Positions 1 to 5,036 of a DNA stretch of 5,036 nucleotides are shown here, piece after piece; the first letter of the stretch is position 1, and each line of letters starts with the position of its first letter. Location of the stretch: assembly GCA_964637655.1 (NCBI GenBank), contig CAZWUZ010000276.1, positions 1-5,036 of the forward strand, in the 5' to 3' direction. The notes beneath the pieces were generated by a model. The model did no database searches and was not told where the DNA came from. It saw only the letters and a list, made by a program, of their open reading frames with translations. Origin of the DNA: CAZWUZ01 sp964637655 [NCBI: uncultured bacterium] (GTDB lineage: Bacteria; DAOPZR01). The translations under genes were made by a program, and so were the position numbers.

Positions 1-985
1 CCCACCAGCCGATGCGCTCCTGCCGCACGAATTGCCGCCAGACCGCCAGTTCCGCGAAAAGCAGCGCGAACCCCGTGAGCGCCGCGAGTGTCAGGTTGAA
101 CTGCTCCCGGGTATAGTGCGCGTCCGCCCAGCCGCCAAGCAGCGCCGCCGTCCCCAGCCACGCAAGGCAGTTGAGCCAGGGCCAGGCGCGATACTGCGCC
201 AGCAGCAGGAAGCCCGCATTGAGCAGCAGCAGGTAGAGTGCCAGTCCGGGAAGATTGTTTTCCCCCGTCGAGAGGAGCAGCGGGGTAAGCATGCCACCGA
301 GCAGCCCGAGCGCCGCCACCGCGCGCGAATCGTGGCGCACTGCCAGCCCCACCGCCAGCAGCGTCAGCAGAACAAGAAACCCGTAGGCCGGCAGTTGCGC
401 GATGAGATGGTAGTAGGCATACGCAGCATAGGCGGAGAAATAGTAGGTGGCAAGTCCCGCACCCGTCACGGCCATCGCCGTGCGCCCGTACTGCCGCGTG
501 CGCAGCCATTCCCCCCACGCGAGAAACATGCTGCCGAAGAGGATGCCGGTCAGCACCCGCGCCATCGGGCCAAGCCAGTCATGCTCGAAAGCATACTGGA
601 AAAAGAAACCGATGCCGATGATGATGGCTAACGCGCCAAGACGTGCTGCACAGCCGCTGCCAAGACGCATCTCCAGCGATTCGCGCGGTGCCACTGAGGC
701 GGTTGCCCGTGCCGGTGCTGATGCGACTGCCGCACGGGCCGCCGCTGTCGGCGCAGCCGCCGCCGCGACCGCATTCGCGGCCGCTGATTCCGCCCGCGCC
801 GCCAGCGGCGTCCACACCGGTTCCGTCGGCGGCTGCTGCTCCGCCTCCAGTTCCGCCACACGCCGCTGCAGCGTACCCAGCCGCATCAGCGCGATAATCG
901 CCACCACCAGGCCCGCCACGGGAATGATGAGCAGCCCCGCCGCGACCAGCAGAAAAAAGAGAATGCCGAACAGTTCGCCGCTCAT
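1..985 (-). CDS. DUF2339 multi-pass inner-membrane protein (N-terminal 328 residues, cut by window edge)
   Basis: This reading frame is open from the ATG at 985 to the left edge, so the C-terminus is missing. Residues 1-34 form one hydrophobic segment. A short charged stretch with the look of a coiled coil follows (about 36-50, RRVAELEAEQ). Residues 61-100 are an Ala-rich, low-complexity linker. From about 105 a GC-AARLGALAIIIGIGFFFQYAF motif (112-133) is followed by HDWLGP and GEWLRTRQYGRTA, then a run of closely spaced hydrophobic helices to the edge. The RxGxLAxxxGxxFFxxYAF...W(I/L)GP...GE.LR pattern is what I know of DUF2339 (PF10101) predicted membrane proteins, whose function is not established; members usually carry many more helices than are visible here. 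The gene starts 4 bp after the nadA stop, with a modest AGGATAGG ribosome site. Translation is therefore probably coupled to nadA and the gene is likely the last known member of the operon. Family call is firm, function unknown. Confidence 0.85.
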   Translation of the reverse strand, partial: MSGELFGILFFLLVAAGLLIIPVAGLVVAIIALMRLGTLQRRVAELEAEQQPPTEPVWTPLAARAESAAANAVAAAAAPTAAARAAVASAPARATASVAPRESLEMRLGSGCAARLGALAIIIGIGFFFQYAFEHDWLGPMARVLTGILFGSMFLAWGEWLRTRQYGRTAMAVTGAGLATYYFSAYAAYAYYHLIAQLPAYGFLVLLTLLAVGLAVRHDSRAVAALGLLGGMLTPLLLSTGENNLPGLALYLLLLNAGFLLLAQYRAWPWLNCLAWLGTAALLGGWADAHYTREQFNLTLAALTGFALLFAELAVWRQFVRQERIGWW

Positions 986-989
986 GCGC

Positions 990-1898
990 CTATCCTATCG
1001 CCACCATTTTTGCCAGTGCCGCCCGCGCCTTCTCGGCAAGATCTGCAGGCACCGTGACGCGCGTCGCCATATCTTCCAGCGACCAGACGACCTTTTCCAG
1101 CGTCGTCAGCTTCATATTGGAGCATTCCGCCAGCGGCGTGGCGGGATAGAACGTGCGGTCAGGAAACTCGCGCTGCAGGCGGTGCAGCAGTCCCAGTTCC
1201 GTGGCGATGATGTACTCGCGCTGCTGCGGGTTGCCACGCACGTGACGCAGCATCTGCGCAGTGGAGAGCACCGCGTCAGCCATATCCACCACGTCACGCG
1301 TGCATTCAGGATGTGCGAGTACCTGCGCCTGCGGATGTTCGCGCTGCACCTGTTCGACAAAGGGGGCGAGAATGCGGTGATGGGTCGGGCAGAACCCCGG
1401 CCAGAGATGCATCTGCCGCCCGGTCTGCCGGTTGACCCAGTCCCCCAGCGACTTATCGGGAAGGAAAAGTATCTCCGCGTCTTTGGGCAGCGAATTGACC
1501 ACCGCCACCGCGTTGGCCGAGGTGCAGCAGATATCACTCTCCGCCTTCACCGCCGCGGAGGAATTGACATACGTGACGATAGTGGCCCCGGGATGCTGCT
1601 TTTTCCACTCGCGCAGTTCGCGCACCGTAGCCATATTGGCCATCGGGCAGCCCGCATTGGCGTCGGGGATGAGCACCGTGCGCCCTGCCGCCAGCAGCGC
1701 CGCCGACTCCGCCATGAAGTAGACCCCGCAGAGGACGATGACCTCTGCCTCGCTCTGCGCCGCCGCCCGCGCCAGTTCCAGCGAGTCGCCCACCATATCG
1801 GCGATGTCCTGCACCTCGCCCCGCTGGTAGAGGTGGGCGTAGACCACCGCCTGCTTCTGCTGCTTCAGTTCTGCTATGCGTGCGACTAAGTCAGTCAT
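990..1898 (-). CDS. nadA: Quinolinate synthase NadA (4Fe-4S)
   Basis: NadA condenses iminoaspartate with dihydroxyacetone phosphate to quinolinate, the precursor of NAD, in the cytoplasm. The 302-aa length fits the short-form enzymes without an N-terminal extension. Three cysteines expected to hold the 4Fe-4S cluster are present, one per pseudo-symmetric domain: Cys84 (DANAGCPMA), Cys170 (WPGFCPTHH) and Cys259 (ECSNMKLTTLEK). Other family signatures are H22/Y24 in AHLYQ, EVQDIADMVGDSL (28-40), YVNSSAAVKAESDICCTSANA (110-130), AHPEC (195-199) and STAQM (212-216). The family motif is usually AHNYQ or AHYYQ, so Leu23 is less usual, but the flanking His and Tyr are kept and the enzyme should be active. 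The ATG at 1898 follows an AGGAAG site and puts the N-terminus at the normal place. The gene lies 11 bp after the restriction-modification-like gene and 4 bp before the DUF2339 gene. No nadB or nadC is in the window. Confidence 0.96.
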   Translation of the reverse strand: MTDLVARIAELKQQKQAVVYAHLYQRGEVQDIADMVGDSLELARAAAQSEAEVIVLCGVYFMAESAALLAAGRTVLIPDANAGCPMANMATVRELREWKKQHPGATIVTYVNSSAAVKAESDICCTSANAVAVVNSLPKDAEILFLPDKSLGDWVNRQTGRQMHLWPGFCPTHHRILAPFVEQVQREHPQAQVLAHPECTRDVVDMADAVLSTAQMLRHVRGNPQQREYIIATELGLLHRLQREFPDRTFYPATPLAECSNMKLTTLEKVVWSLEDMATRVTVPADLAEKARAALAKMVAIG

Positions 1899-1902
1899 TT
1901 TT

Positions 1903-1908
1903 CTTCCT
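1903..1908 (-). promoter_or_regulatory. Ribosome binding site of nadA
   Basis: AGGAAG sits four bases before the nadA ATG, entirely inside the 11-bp gap after the upstream TGA. No promoter can fit in that gap. This indicates translation from the same mRNA as the upstream gene, unless a promoter lies within the 3' end of that gene. Confidence 0.7.
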
Positions 1909-1909
1909 G

Positions 1910-4372
1910 TCAGGCCGAGATAAATCCATAGTCAACGAGTTGCGGCAGCAGTTTGCCGCGCAACACCACGTGCTTCGCCTTGATCCGTTTGAGCAGATCA
2001 TTGCCCAGCGTCTGGTCTTCGAGCGCACGACGTATCTGCCACCAGCCCGCATCCCAGGTGGCAATCTTGAACTTCGGAGTGGCCAGATTATTCAGTTGCG
2101 CGTAGAACAGCGCATAGTACTCGCGCCCGAGCGCGAGCAGTTCTTCCGCCTCCGCGGAAAGTTTCTGCCGGGCGAGCCAAATCGCCACAAATCTGTCGGC
2201 ATCGGCTGAGGTCAGCGACATGGCGATATCGCTGTCGCTCACCTGCCACTTCTTCATCTCCGTGCGGCAGTAGGGAAAGAACTGGTTGGCTATCTGATAG
2301 ACATTCCCCTTATATTCCACATCCTTCATCGACACGGTCTGATTCGACAAACTAAAGAGCGACCAGACCGCGCAATCGTTGACAAATTCATCAGCGAGTT
2401 CGCCGTTCGGCTGCATGAACTGGTCGCGGTCATTCATCCACGTCGCCTCGGGGAGACGCCGCACGGCATGCACCACCATCGCCTGTGAAAAATTGTCCGG
2501 CGTGATGGATAATGCCCCCGCACTCACATACGGCCCCGAAAGGAGTGCCGTAAAATTCTGATTCTGAAAATCGTTTCCCTTACACATTAGCGAACCAATA
2601 AAACCTTCACTGATACGGTCGCGCGGATCTTTGGCATCTGTTTTGAGACCAATCGCCGAGCCAAAAGGCGGAAAGACAATATCTGCCTTGGGGCGTTCAA
2701 TCCATTTATTGAGAAAGCGCTCGCGGTTCTCCGTCTGCACGCGTTTGCGGCCGGTCTTGCGCACCTGCTCGTCAAAAACATCGAGCACGACTGTCTGCTC
2801 TTCGATGCGCTTTTTCTCCGCCAGATTCCATATAAGGAAACCGACGGGAAACGGGCTGGTGCGCGAAGTACCGGAGAAATTCGCCGAGGAAAACGTGAAG
2901 CCGCGCACAAAGTCGAAATGAAACACCGTGTCACGGAACTTCTGATCATTATTTGCATTGAGATATTTCAGCGTCGAATACAATCCCAAGTGAGCCGATT
3001 TGCCCTTGAATTCATTTTTGATGCGATAGAGAAACTGGGCAAAGAGTTCGCGCGACACCTCGCCCAGATCATCCGCATGCATCTTTTTGCGCACCTCCGT
3101 GTCACTCACTCCTGTTTTGCTTTCGCCACTCTTGCTGTGTTTCTGGCTGGTCGCGAAAGGCGGATTGATGAATATCACCCAGTGCACATCGGGGTTGGCC
3201 AGGTCCTGCCGCAGTTTCTCCGGCAGCTTCCAGGTTATCGTCCCCTGCAAGGCCGCGGAGGAAAAGAGGTTGCCGACATCGTCGTTGAGGTAATCGTACT
3301 GGAACACCGTCGCCGCCGGGAAGAGGCGCCGGCAATGCTCGACATCCTCGACATAGAGCGTGGAGAGGTAGAGTTTGTCGTAGGCCCCGGTCGGCAGATG
3401 CCACTCGAGGTTGCCCGTCCCCGCCGCCATGTCCCAGATGCGCACGTTGCCTTTCCACCATTCGCGCCCGAGCGTCTTTTCGAGATAATCGAGCCCCTTG
3501 CGGGCGAACGGCACCGGCGTAAAGAACTCGCCATGGAAGCGCCGCATCGTCTCGTCGGTCAGCCGGTCGATCTTGGTCAGCACCGAGCGCACCAGTGCCG
3601 CATCCGTCACTTTCTCGTAGAGGTTCCAGAAATACTCGTAGTCCTTGAGCAGTATCTTCTTGACGCTGCTCTCGTTGTTCCCCAGATCGAAAAACAGTTT
3701 GTTTTCGTGCGGCACCAGATGCGTGCGCCCCTGCTGCATGTCGCAGACGAAATAACGCGAGGTTTTCTTGCCGTTGCGCACGGCATCGCCGAACATGCTG
3801 TTCCAGTAGGCAAAGACCTCTTCGAAATTGTCCTCGGTAATCACCTTTTTATCGCCGAGCAGCGTCTGCTGCGGGTCGAGGCACTGCCCGATACGTTCCA
3901 GAAACGCCGCGAACTCACCTGCCTTGCGGAAGTCATAGACGTGCAGGTTGCGGAGTTGTTTGTGCTTTTGCAAATCCGCGACCAACCGCGCATCGGGAAA
4001 GCTCGGCGACAAATCCCAGTCGTACTTCTCCGCCGCATCCGTGTAGTACTCCTTCCACACGGTGGTTTCGGTGACAAGCGCCTCATTGACGTCAGCCAGA
4101 CAGAGATAAAACGGCACCGCCTTGCTGCTTTCGCCGAATTTCAGCCGCCGCACATAGTAGAGTATCTGCGCCAGCACCGTGGCGCGAATTTTCAGGCTGG
4201 CAAAATTGCGATCGAATTTGAACTCGAACAGCACCTGCGGCGTGTACAGATCATGATCGTCCTTGGTGTCATACCGCAAGCCGAGCGCACGGGCATAGAC
4301 GCTCTTGACTTCTTCTTCCGTACCACACTCCGCCAGTTTCGCGGATAAGGTTGCGATATCAGGTGTTTTCAT
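1910..4372 (-). CDS. Type IIG-like restriction-modification protein: PD-(D/E)XK-type N-terminus fused to gamma-class adenine-N6 DNA methyltransferase
   Basis: This 820-aa protein has a methyltransferase core in gamma-class order. GEFFTP (281-286) matches motif X, DMAAGTGNLEW (314-324) is the AdoMet-binding motif I, and INPPF (402-406) is catalytic motif IV, (D/N)PPY/F, of adenine-N6 methyltransferases. SPFPVGFLIW (506-515) follows, and the C-terminal third is the likely target-recognition part. The N-terminus shows D41-x8-E50-F-K52 followed by Q69-x3-Y73, the spacing of a RecB-like PD-(D/E)XK nuclease with a QxxxY motif. This predicts cutting and methylation by one chain, as in type IIG enzymes; the nuclease part is inference. 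I recognise the core as a widespread, mostly uncharacterised methyltransferase family, but assign no specificity. The start is well fixed: an in-frame TGA lies 30 nt upstream with no ATG, GTG or TTG between. There is no SD before it; the ATG overlaps the preceding stop as ATGA, so translation is probably coupled. GC content drops over about 2500-3060. It could also be a stand-alone methyltransferase with a dead nuclease domain. Confidence 0.82.
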   Translation of the reverse strand: MKTPDIATLSAKLAECGTEEEVKSVYARALGLRYDTKDDHDLYTPQVLFEFKFDRNFASLKIRATVLAQILYYVRRLKFGESSKAVPFYLCLADVNEALVTETTVWKEYYTDAAEKYDWDLSPSFPDARLVADLQKHKQLRNLHVYDFRKAGEFAAFLERIGQCLDPQQTLLGDKKVITEDNFEEVFAYWNSMFGDAVRNGKKTSRYFVCDMQQGRTHLVPHENKLFFDLGNNESSVKKILLKDYEYFWNLYEKVTDAALVRSVLTKIDRLTDETMRRFHGEFFTPVPFARKGLDYLEKTLGREWWKGNVRIWDMAAGTGNLEWHLPTGAYDKLYLSTLYVEDVEHCRRLFPAATVFQYDYLNDDVGNLFSSAALQGTITWKLPEKLRQDLANPDVHWVIFINPPFATSQKHSKSGESKTGVSDTEVRKKMHADDLGEVSRELFAQFLYRIKNEFKGKSAHLGLYSTLKYLNANNDQKFRDTVFHFDFVRGFTFSSANFSGTSRTSPFPVGFLIWNLAEKKRIEEQTVVLDVFDEQVRKTGRKRVQTENRERFLNKWIERPKADIVFPPFGSAIGLKTDAKDPRDRISEGFIGSLMCKGNDFQNQNFTALLSGPYVSAGALSITPDNFSQAMVVHAVRRLPEATWMNDRDQFMQPNGELADEFVNDCAVWSLFSLSNQTVSMKDVEYKGNVYQIANQFFPYCRTEMKKWQVSDSDIAMSLTSADADRFVAIWLARQKLSAEAEELLALGREYYALFYAQLNNLATPKFKIATWDAGWWQIRRALEDQTLGNDLLKRIKAKHVVLRGKLLPQLVDYGFISA

Positions 4373-4533
4373 GCGATTGCTGCGGCATTGGCCAGATAGA
4401 GTTCAACCGCCTCAAGCAGCATTGCCCGCGCCTTTTCCGGATTGGCCCCGTAGGAGGCAACCCCGAGTTCCGGGCACTTCGCTACGTAGGATTTGCCTTC
4501 TTTCCACAATACTGCGGTCAGCCGGAAATGCAT
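4369..4533 (-). CDS. HicB-like (UPF0150 family) small protein, no HicA partner
   Basis: This is a 54-aa gene. The protein runs from MHFRLTAVLWKEGKSYVAKC (1-20) through PELGVASYGANPEKARAMLL (21-40) to EAVELYLANAAAIA. The pattern fits the HicB antitoxin N-terminal domain: a beta strand, then YVAxCPELGVxSxG, then an (E)A...LxEAVELYL helix. The family is usually longer or carries a C-terminal DNA-binding helix; here only the compact domain is present. A very strong SD (AGGAGGGAGGA) sits just upstream, and codon use is ordinary, so I consider it a real gene. Its TGA overlaps the ATG of the restriction-modification-like gene by 4 bp (ATGA), which suggests coupled translation and a joint role. HicB normally neutralises the HicA mRNA interferase, but no HicA-like sequence occurs in the 278 bp upstream, and the next gene is the enzyme. 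It may be a solo regulator or accessory protein. The family is fairly sure, the role unknown. Confidence 0.8.
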   Translation of the reverse strand: MHFRLTAVLWKEGKSYVAKCPELGVASYGANPEKARAMLLEAVELYLANAAAIA

Positions 4534-4540
4534 CCTGGGT

Positions 4541-4551
4541 TCCTCCCTCCT
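4541..4551 (-). promoter_or_regulatory. Strong double Shine-Dalgarno of the HicB-like gene
   Basis: On the minus strand AGGAGG and GGAGGA overlap in AGGAGGGAGGA. The second copy is seven bases before the ATG at 4533, the first twelve. It is the best ribosome site in the window, and it decides the start of the 54-aa gene. It also implies high translation of the first gene, which would feed the coupled enzyme gene behind it. Confidence 0.8.
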
Positions 4552-4588
4552 GCAATATCACCGTGCTCTGATATCCCATAATTCATAC

Positions 4589-4614
4589 CATCGCGCGTGT
4601 ATTTTACGCGCATG
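4589..4614 (-). other. Hairpin-forming inverted repeat upstream of the HicB-like gene
   Basis: On the plus strand, CAT-C-GCGCGT (4589-4598) pairs with ACGCGCATG (4606-4614): six perfect pairs around a 7-nt loop, then a bulged C and three more pairs. It lies about 55 bp before the HicB-like start codon. It may be an RNA stem in the leader or a protein-binding site. No U-run follows that would make it a terminator. Confidence 0.35.
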
Positions 4615-4617
4615 TAA

Positions 4618-4725
4618 TCACGCACATTTACATATCAATCTGACATTGCCTATGTTATGCATCGCCAATACAATCGCGTGTAATGATTGACCCGCTTGTA
4701 TCCGGGCATGGTTACGCCCTGACAT
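4618..4725 (-). CDS. Possible 35-codon leader ORF
   Basis: ATG at 4725 follows AAAGGAG by six bases, an excellent spacing. The frame runs 35 codons to a TGA at 4618: MSGRNHARIQAGQSLHAIVL then AMHNIGNVRLICKCA. I recognise no family. It has no obvious biosynthetic-residue run that would mark an attenuator peptide, and its composition looks like chance translation. What speaks for it is only the SD and its position about 55 nt after the predicted transcription start. It could equally be a remnant or a chance ORF. Confidence 0.25.
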   Translation of the reverse strand: MSGRNHARIQAGQSLHAIVLAMHNIGNVRLICKCA

Positions 4726-4738
4726 AATAGGCTCCTTT

Positions 4739-4774
4739 GGGCGGGCGCCCGGCCATCCGCAATTGGCCCTGCCC
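4739..4774 (-). other. GC-rich hairpin early in the leader
   Basis: GGGCGGGC (4739-4746, plus strand) can pair with GCCCTGCCC (4766-4774) with a one-base bulge, giving about eight GC pairs. A shorter alternative is the perfect 10-bp palindrome CGGGCGCCCG (4742-4751). In the minus-strand RNA the stem ends just before the AAAGGAG of the possible leader ORF. No U-run follows on the minus strand, so it does not look like an intrinsic terminator. Confidence 0.35.
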
Positions 4775-4776
4775 AC

Positions 4777-4812
4777 ACGCAACGTAAGCATATTATAGAT
4801 GATGCGTTGCGT
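4777..4812. promoter_or_regulatory. Inverted repeat straddling the -10 region: candidate operator
   Basis: ACGCAACG (4777-4784) is a perfect 8-bp inverted match to CGTTGCGT (4805-4812), with 20 bp between that hold the -10 boxes; the right arm overlaps the -35 box. A third copy, CAACG at 4813-4817, makes CGTTG-cgt-CAACG, and GTTGACG at 4834-4840 is an inverted match of CGTCAAC at 4810-4816. Such a cluster around a promoter is what a repressor site looks like. No binding protein can be named; the HicB-like protein lacks an obvious DNA-binding helix. Confidence 0.4.
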
Positions 4813-4815
4813 CAA
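4787..4815 (-). promoter_or_regulatory. Predicted sigma70-type promoter for the HicB/RM/nadA/DUF2339 operon
   Basis: On the minus strand TTGACG (4815-4810) is followed by a 17-bp spacer and TATGCT (4792-4787). The -35 shares bases with the TGA stop of the upstream gene. A perfect TATAAT (4797-4792) also lies in the region, spaced 17 bp from a poor -35 (TCACGT, 4820-4815), so the exact start may vary by a few bases. The expected transcription start is near 4780. This would make the whole downstream gene set independent of the upstream gene. The call rests on consensus match only. Confidence 0.55.
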
Positions 4816-5036
4816 CGTGACACTGTGCTTGCGGTTGACGATGCCGCGAACATGAGGCGGAGGTACTGCCCCATGATGCGCAGCGAGCCGCGCAACAGGC
4901 GCAGCACCGTTCCCGCGCCGAATTTCCTGACCATATAGGCCACGTTATTGCTGACCAGATTGATGTAGAGGTTGGTGAGCAGCATCTCCCCGTAATAGCG
5001 GCGCAACGTCATCCGTGACGGTCTGATGGTCACCTG
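4812..5036 (-). CDS. C-terminal fragment (74 codons) of an upstream protein, possibly a radical SAM (B12-binding type) enzyme
   Basis: The frame is open from the right edge to the TGA at 4814-4812, so only the C-terminus is present. The GTG at 5033 is the third base triplet from the edge and lacks context to be a real start. The fragment reads QVTIRPSRMTLRRYYGEMLL, then TNLYINLVSNN and a basic amphipathic stretch with LLRGSLRIMGQYLRLMFAA. It ends in a Ser/Thr/Ala tail. RMT..(E/R).Y.E(L/M) followed by LLRG...L resembles, from memory, the tail of B12-binding-domain radical SAM proteins, in which a small helical C-terminus follows the barrel. None of the catalytic motifs (CxxxCxxC) lie in the window, so this is weak. 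The gene ends on the operon promoter's -35 box and is probably not cotranscribed with it. Confidence 0.4.
   Translation of the reverse strand, partial: QVTIRPSRMTLRRYYGEMLLTNLYINLVSNNVAYMVRKFGAGTVLRLLRGSLRIMGQYLRLMFAASSTASTVSR

Larger units (their letters stand above)
4534..4780 (-). other. Long 5' leader of the operon (about 247 nt)
   Basis: If transcription starts about seven bases after the -10 box of the promoter at 4815-4787, this untranslated stretch lies before the HicB-like gene. It is visibly more AT-rich than the neighbouring genes, particularly from 4550 to 4730. It contains a possible 35-codon ORF, two possible hairpins and the strong SD at the end. I checked it for common riboswitch motifs and for HicA and found neither. 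I did not find a second convincing promoter closer to the gene: TAAAAT at about 4600 lacks a -35 box. Whether the leader does anything is unknown. Confidence 0.4.

Noticed and set aside
32-631. Plus-strand open frame (199 codons) opposite the DUF2339 gene
   Set aside because: Gln/Arg/Pro-rich shadow of the hydrophobic minus-strand protein.
447-1889. Long plus-strand open frame (480 codons) opposite nadA and the DUF2339 gene
   Set aside because: Both opposite-strand genes are well supported. The plus frame has an Ala-rich, then Arg/His-rich composition with no domain, as expected for an antisense shadow.
2918-4348. Long plus-strand open frame (476 codons) opposite the methyltransferase gene
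   Set aside because: The encoded sequence matches no family and is rich in Arg/His/Gln runs typical of antisense reading of GC-biased codons; the minus strand carries clear methyltransferase motifs.
4739-4774. Intrinsic terminator for the upstream gene, or a riboswitch
   Set aside because: The GC-rich stem lacks a U-run on the minus strand. I could not match conserved bases of common riboswitch classes such as TPP, cobalamin, c-di-GMP or fluoride.
4534-4815. A HicA toxin hidden in the intergenic region
   Set aside because: Read in the frames on the minus strand, no sequence resembles the short HicA domain with its conserved His in a GSH-type motif; the only SD-led frame gives an unrelated 35-aa peptide.
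1-5036. CRISPR array, tRNA, rRNA, insertion sequence or attachment site
   Set aside because: I saw no regularly spaced direct repeats, no tRNA-like cloverleaf, no transposase motifs and no terminal inverted repeats at gene borders.

Overview
The window carries a compact, GC-rich bacterial gene block read entirely on the minus strand. The genes follow in transcription order from high to low coordinates. I cannot name the organism. The GC-biased codons, strong Shine-Dalgarno (SD) sequences, short-form NadA and DUF2339 membrane protein indicate a free-standing bacterial chromosome, not a plasmid or phage. Any closer placement would be a guess.

Layout, right to left. (1) 5036-4812: the last 74 codons of an unrelated upstream gene, possibly the C-terminus of a B12-binding radical SAM protein. 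(2) 4811-4534: a 278-bp, more AT-rich intergenic region. It holds a good sigma70-type promoter at 4815-4787, whose -35 box overlaps the upstream stop codon. An inverted repeat straddles its -10 region. A leader of about 250 nt follows, containing a doubtful 35-codon ORF with its own SD and two possible hairpins. (3) 4533-4369: a 54-aa HicB-like (UPF0150-type) protein that is easily overlooked because of its length. No HicA toxin lies beside it. (4) 4372-1910: an 820-aa protein joining an N-terminal PD-(D/E)XK-type nuclease signature to a gamma-class N6-adenine DNA methyltransferase, i.e. a type IIG-like single-chain restriction-modification enzyme. Its ATG overlaps the HicB-like stop in an ATGA. 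(5) 1898-990: nadA, quinolinate synthase, with all three cluster cysteines. (6) 985-1: the first 328 residues of a DUF2339 polytopic membrane protein that runs off the left edge.

Genes (3)-(6) are joined by a 4-bp overlap, an 11-bp gap and a 4-bp gap, with no terminator visible between them, so they look like one operon. The most interesting point is the head of the operon. A toxin-less HicB-like protein is translationally coupled to a putative combined nuclease/methyltransferase, downstream of a promoter with an operator-like inverted repeat and a long leader. It could be a regulator or accessory subunit of the modification enzyme. That role is inference; the arrangement is directly visible. 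The enzyme gene also has a marked AT-rich segment over its probable target-recognition region, which suggests mosaic origin. nadA and the DUF2339 gene look like resident genes that share the transcript.
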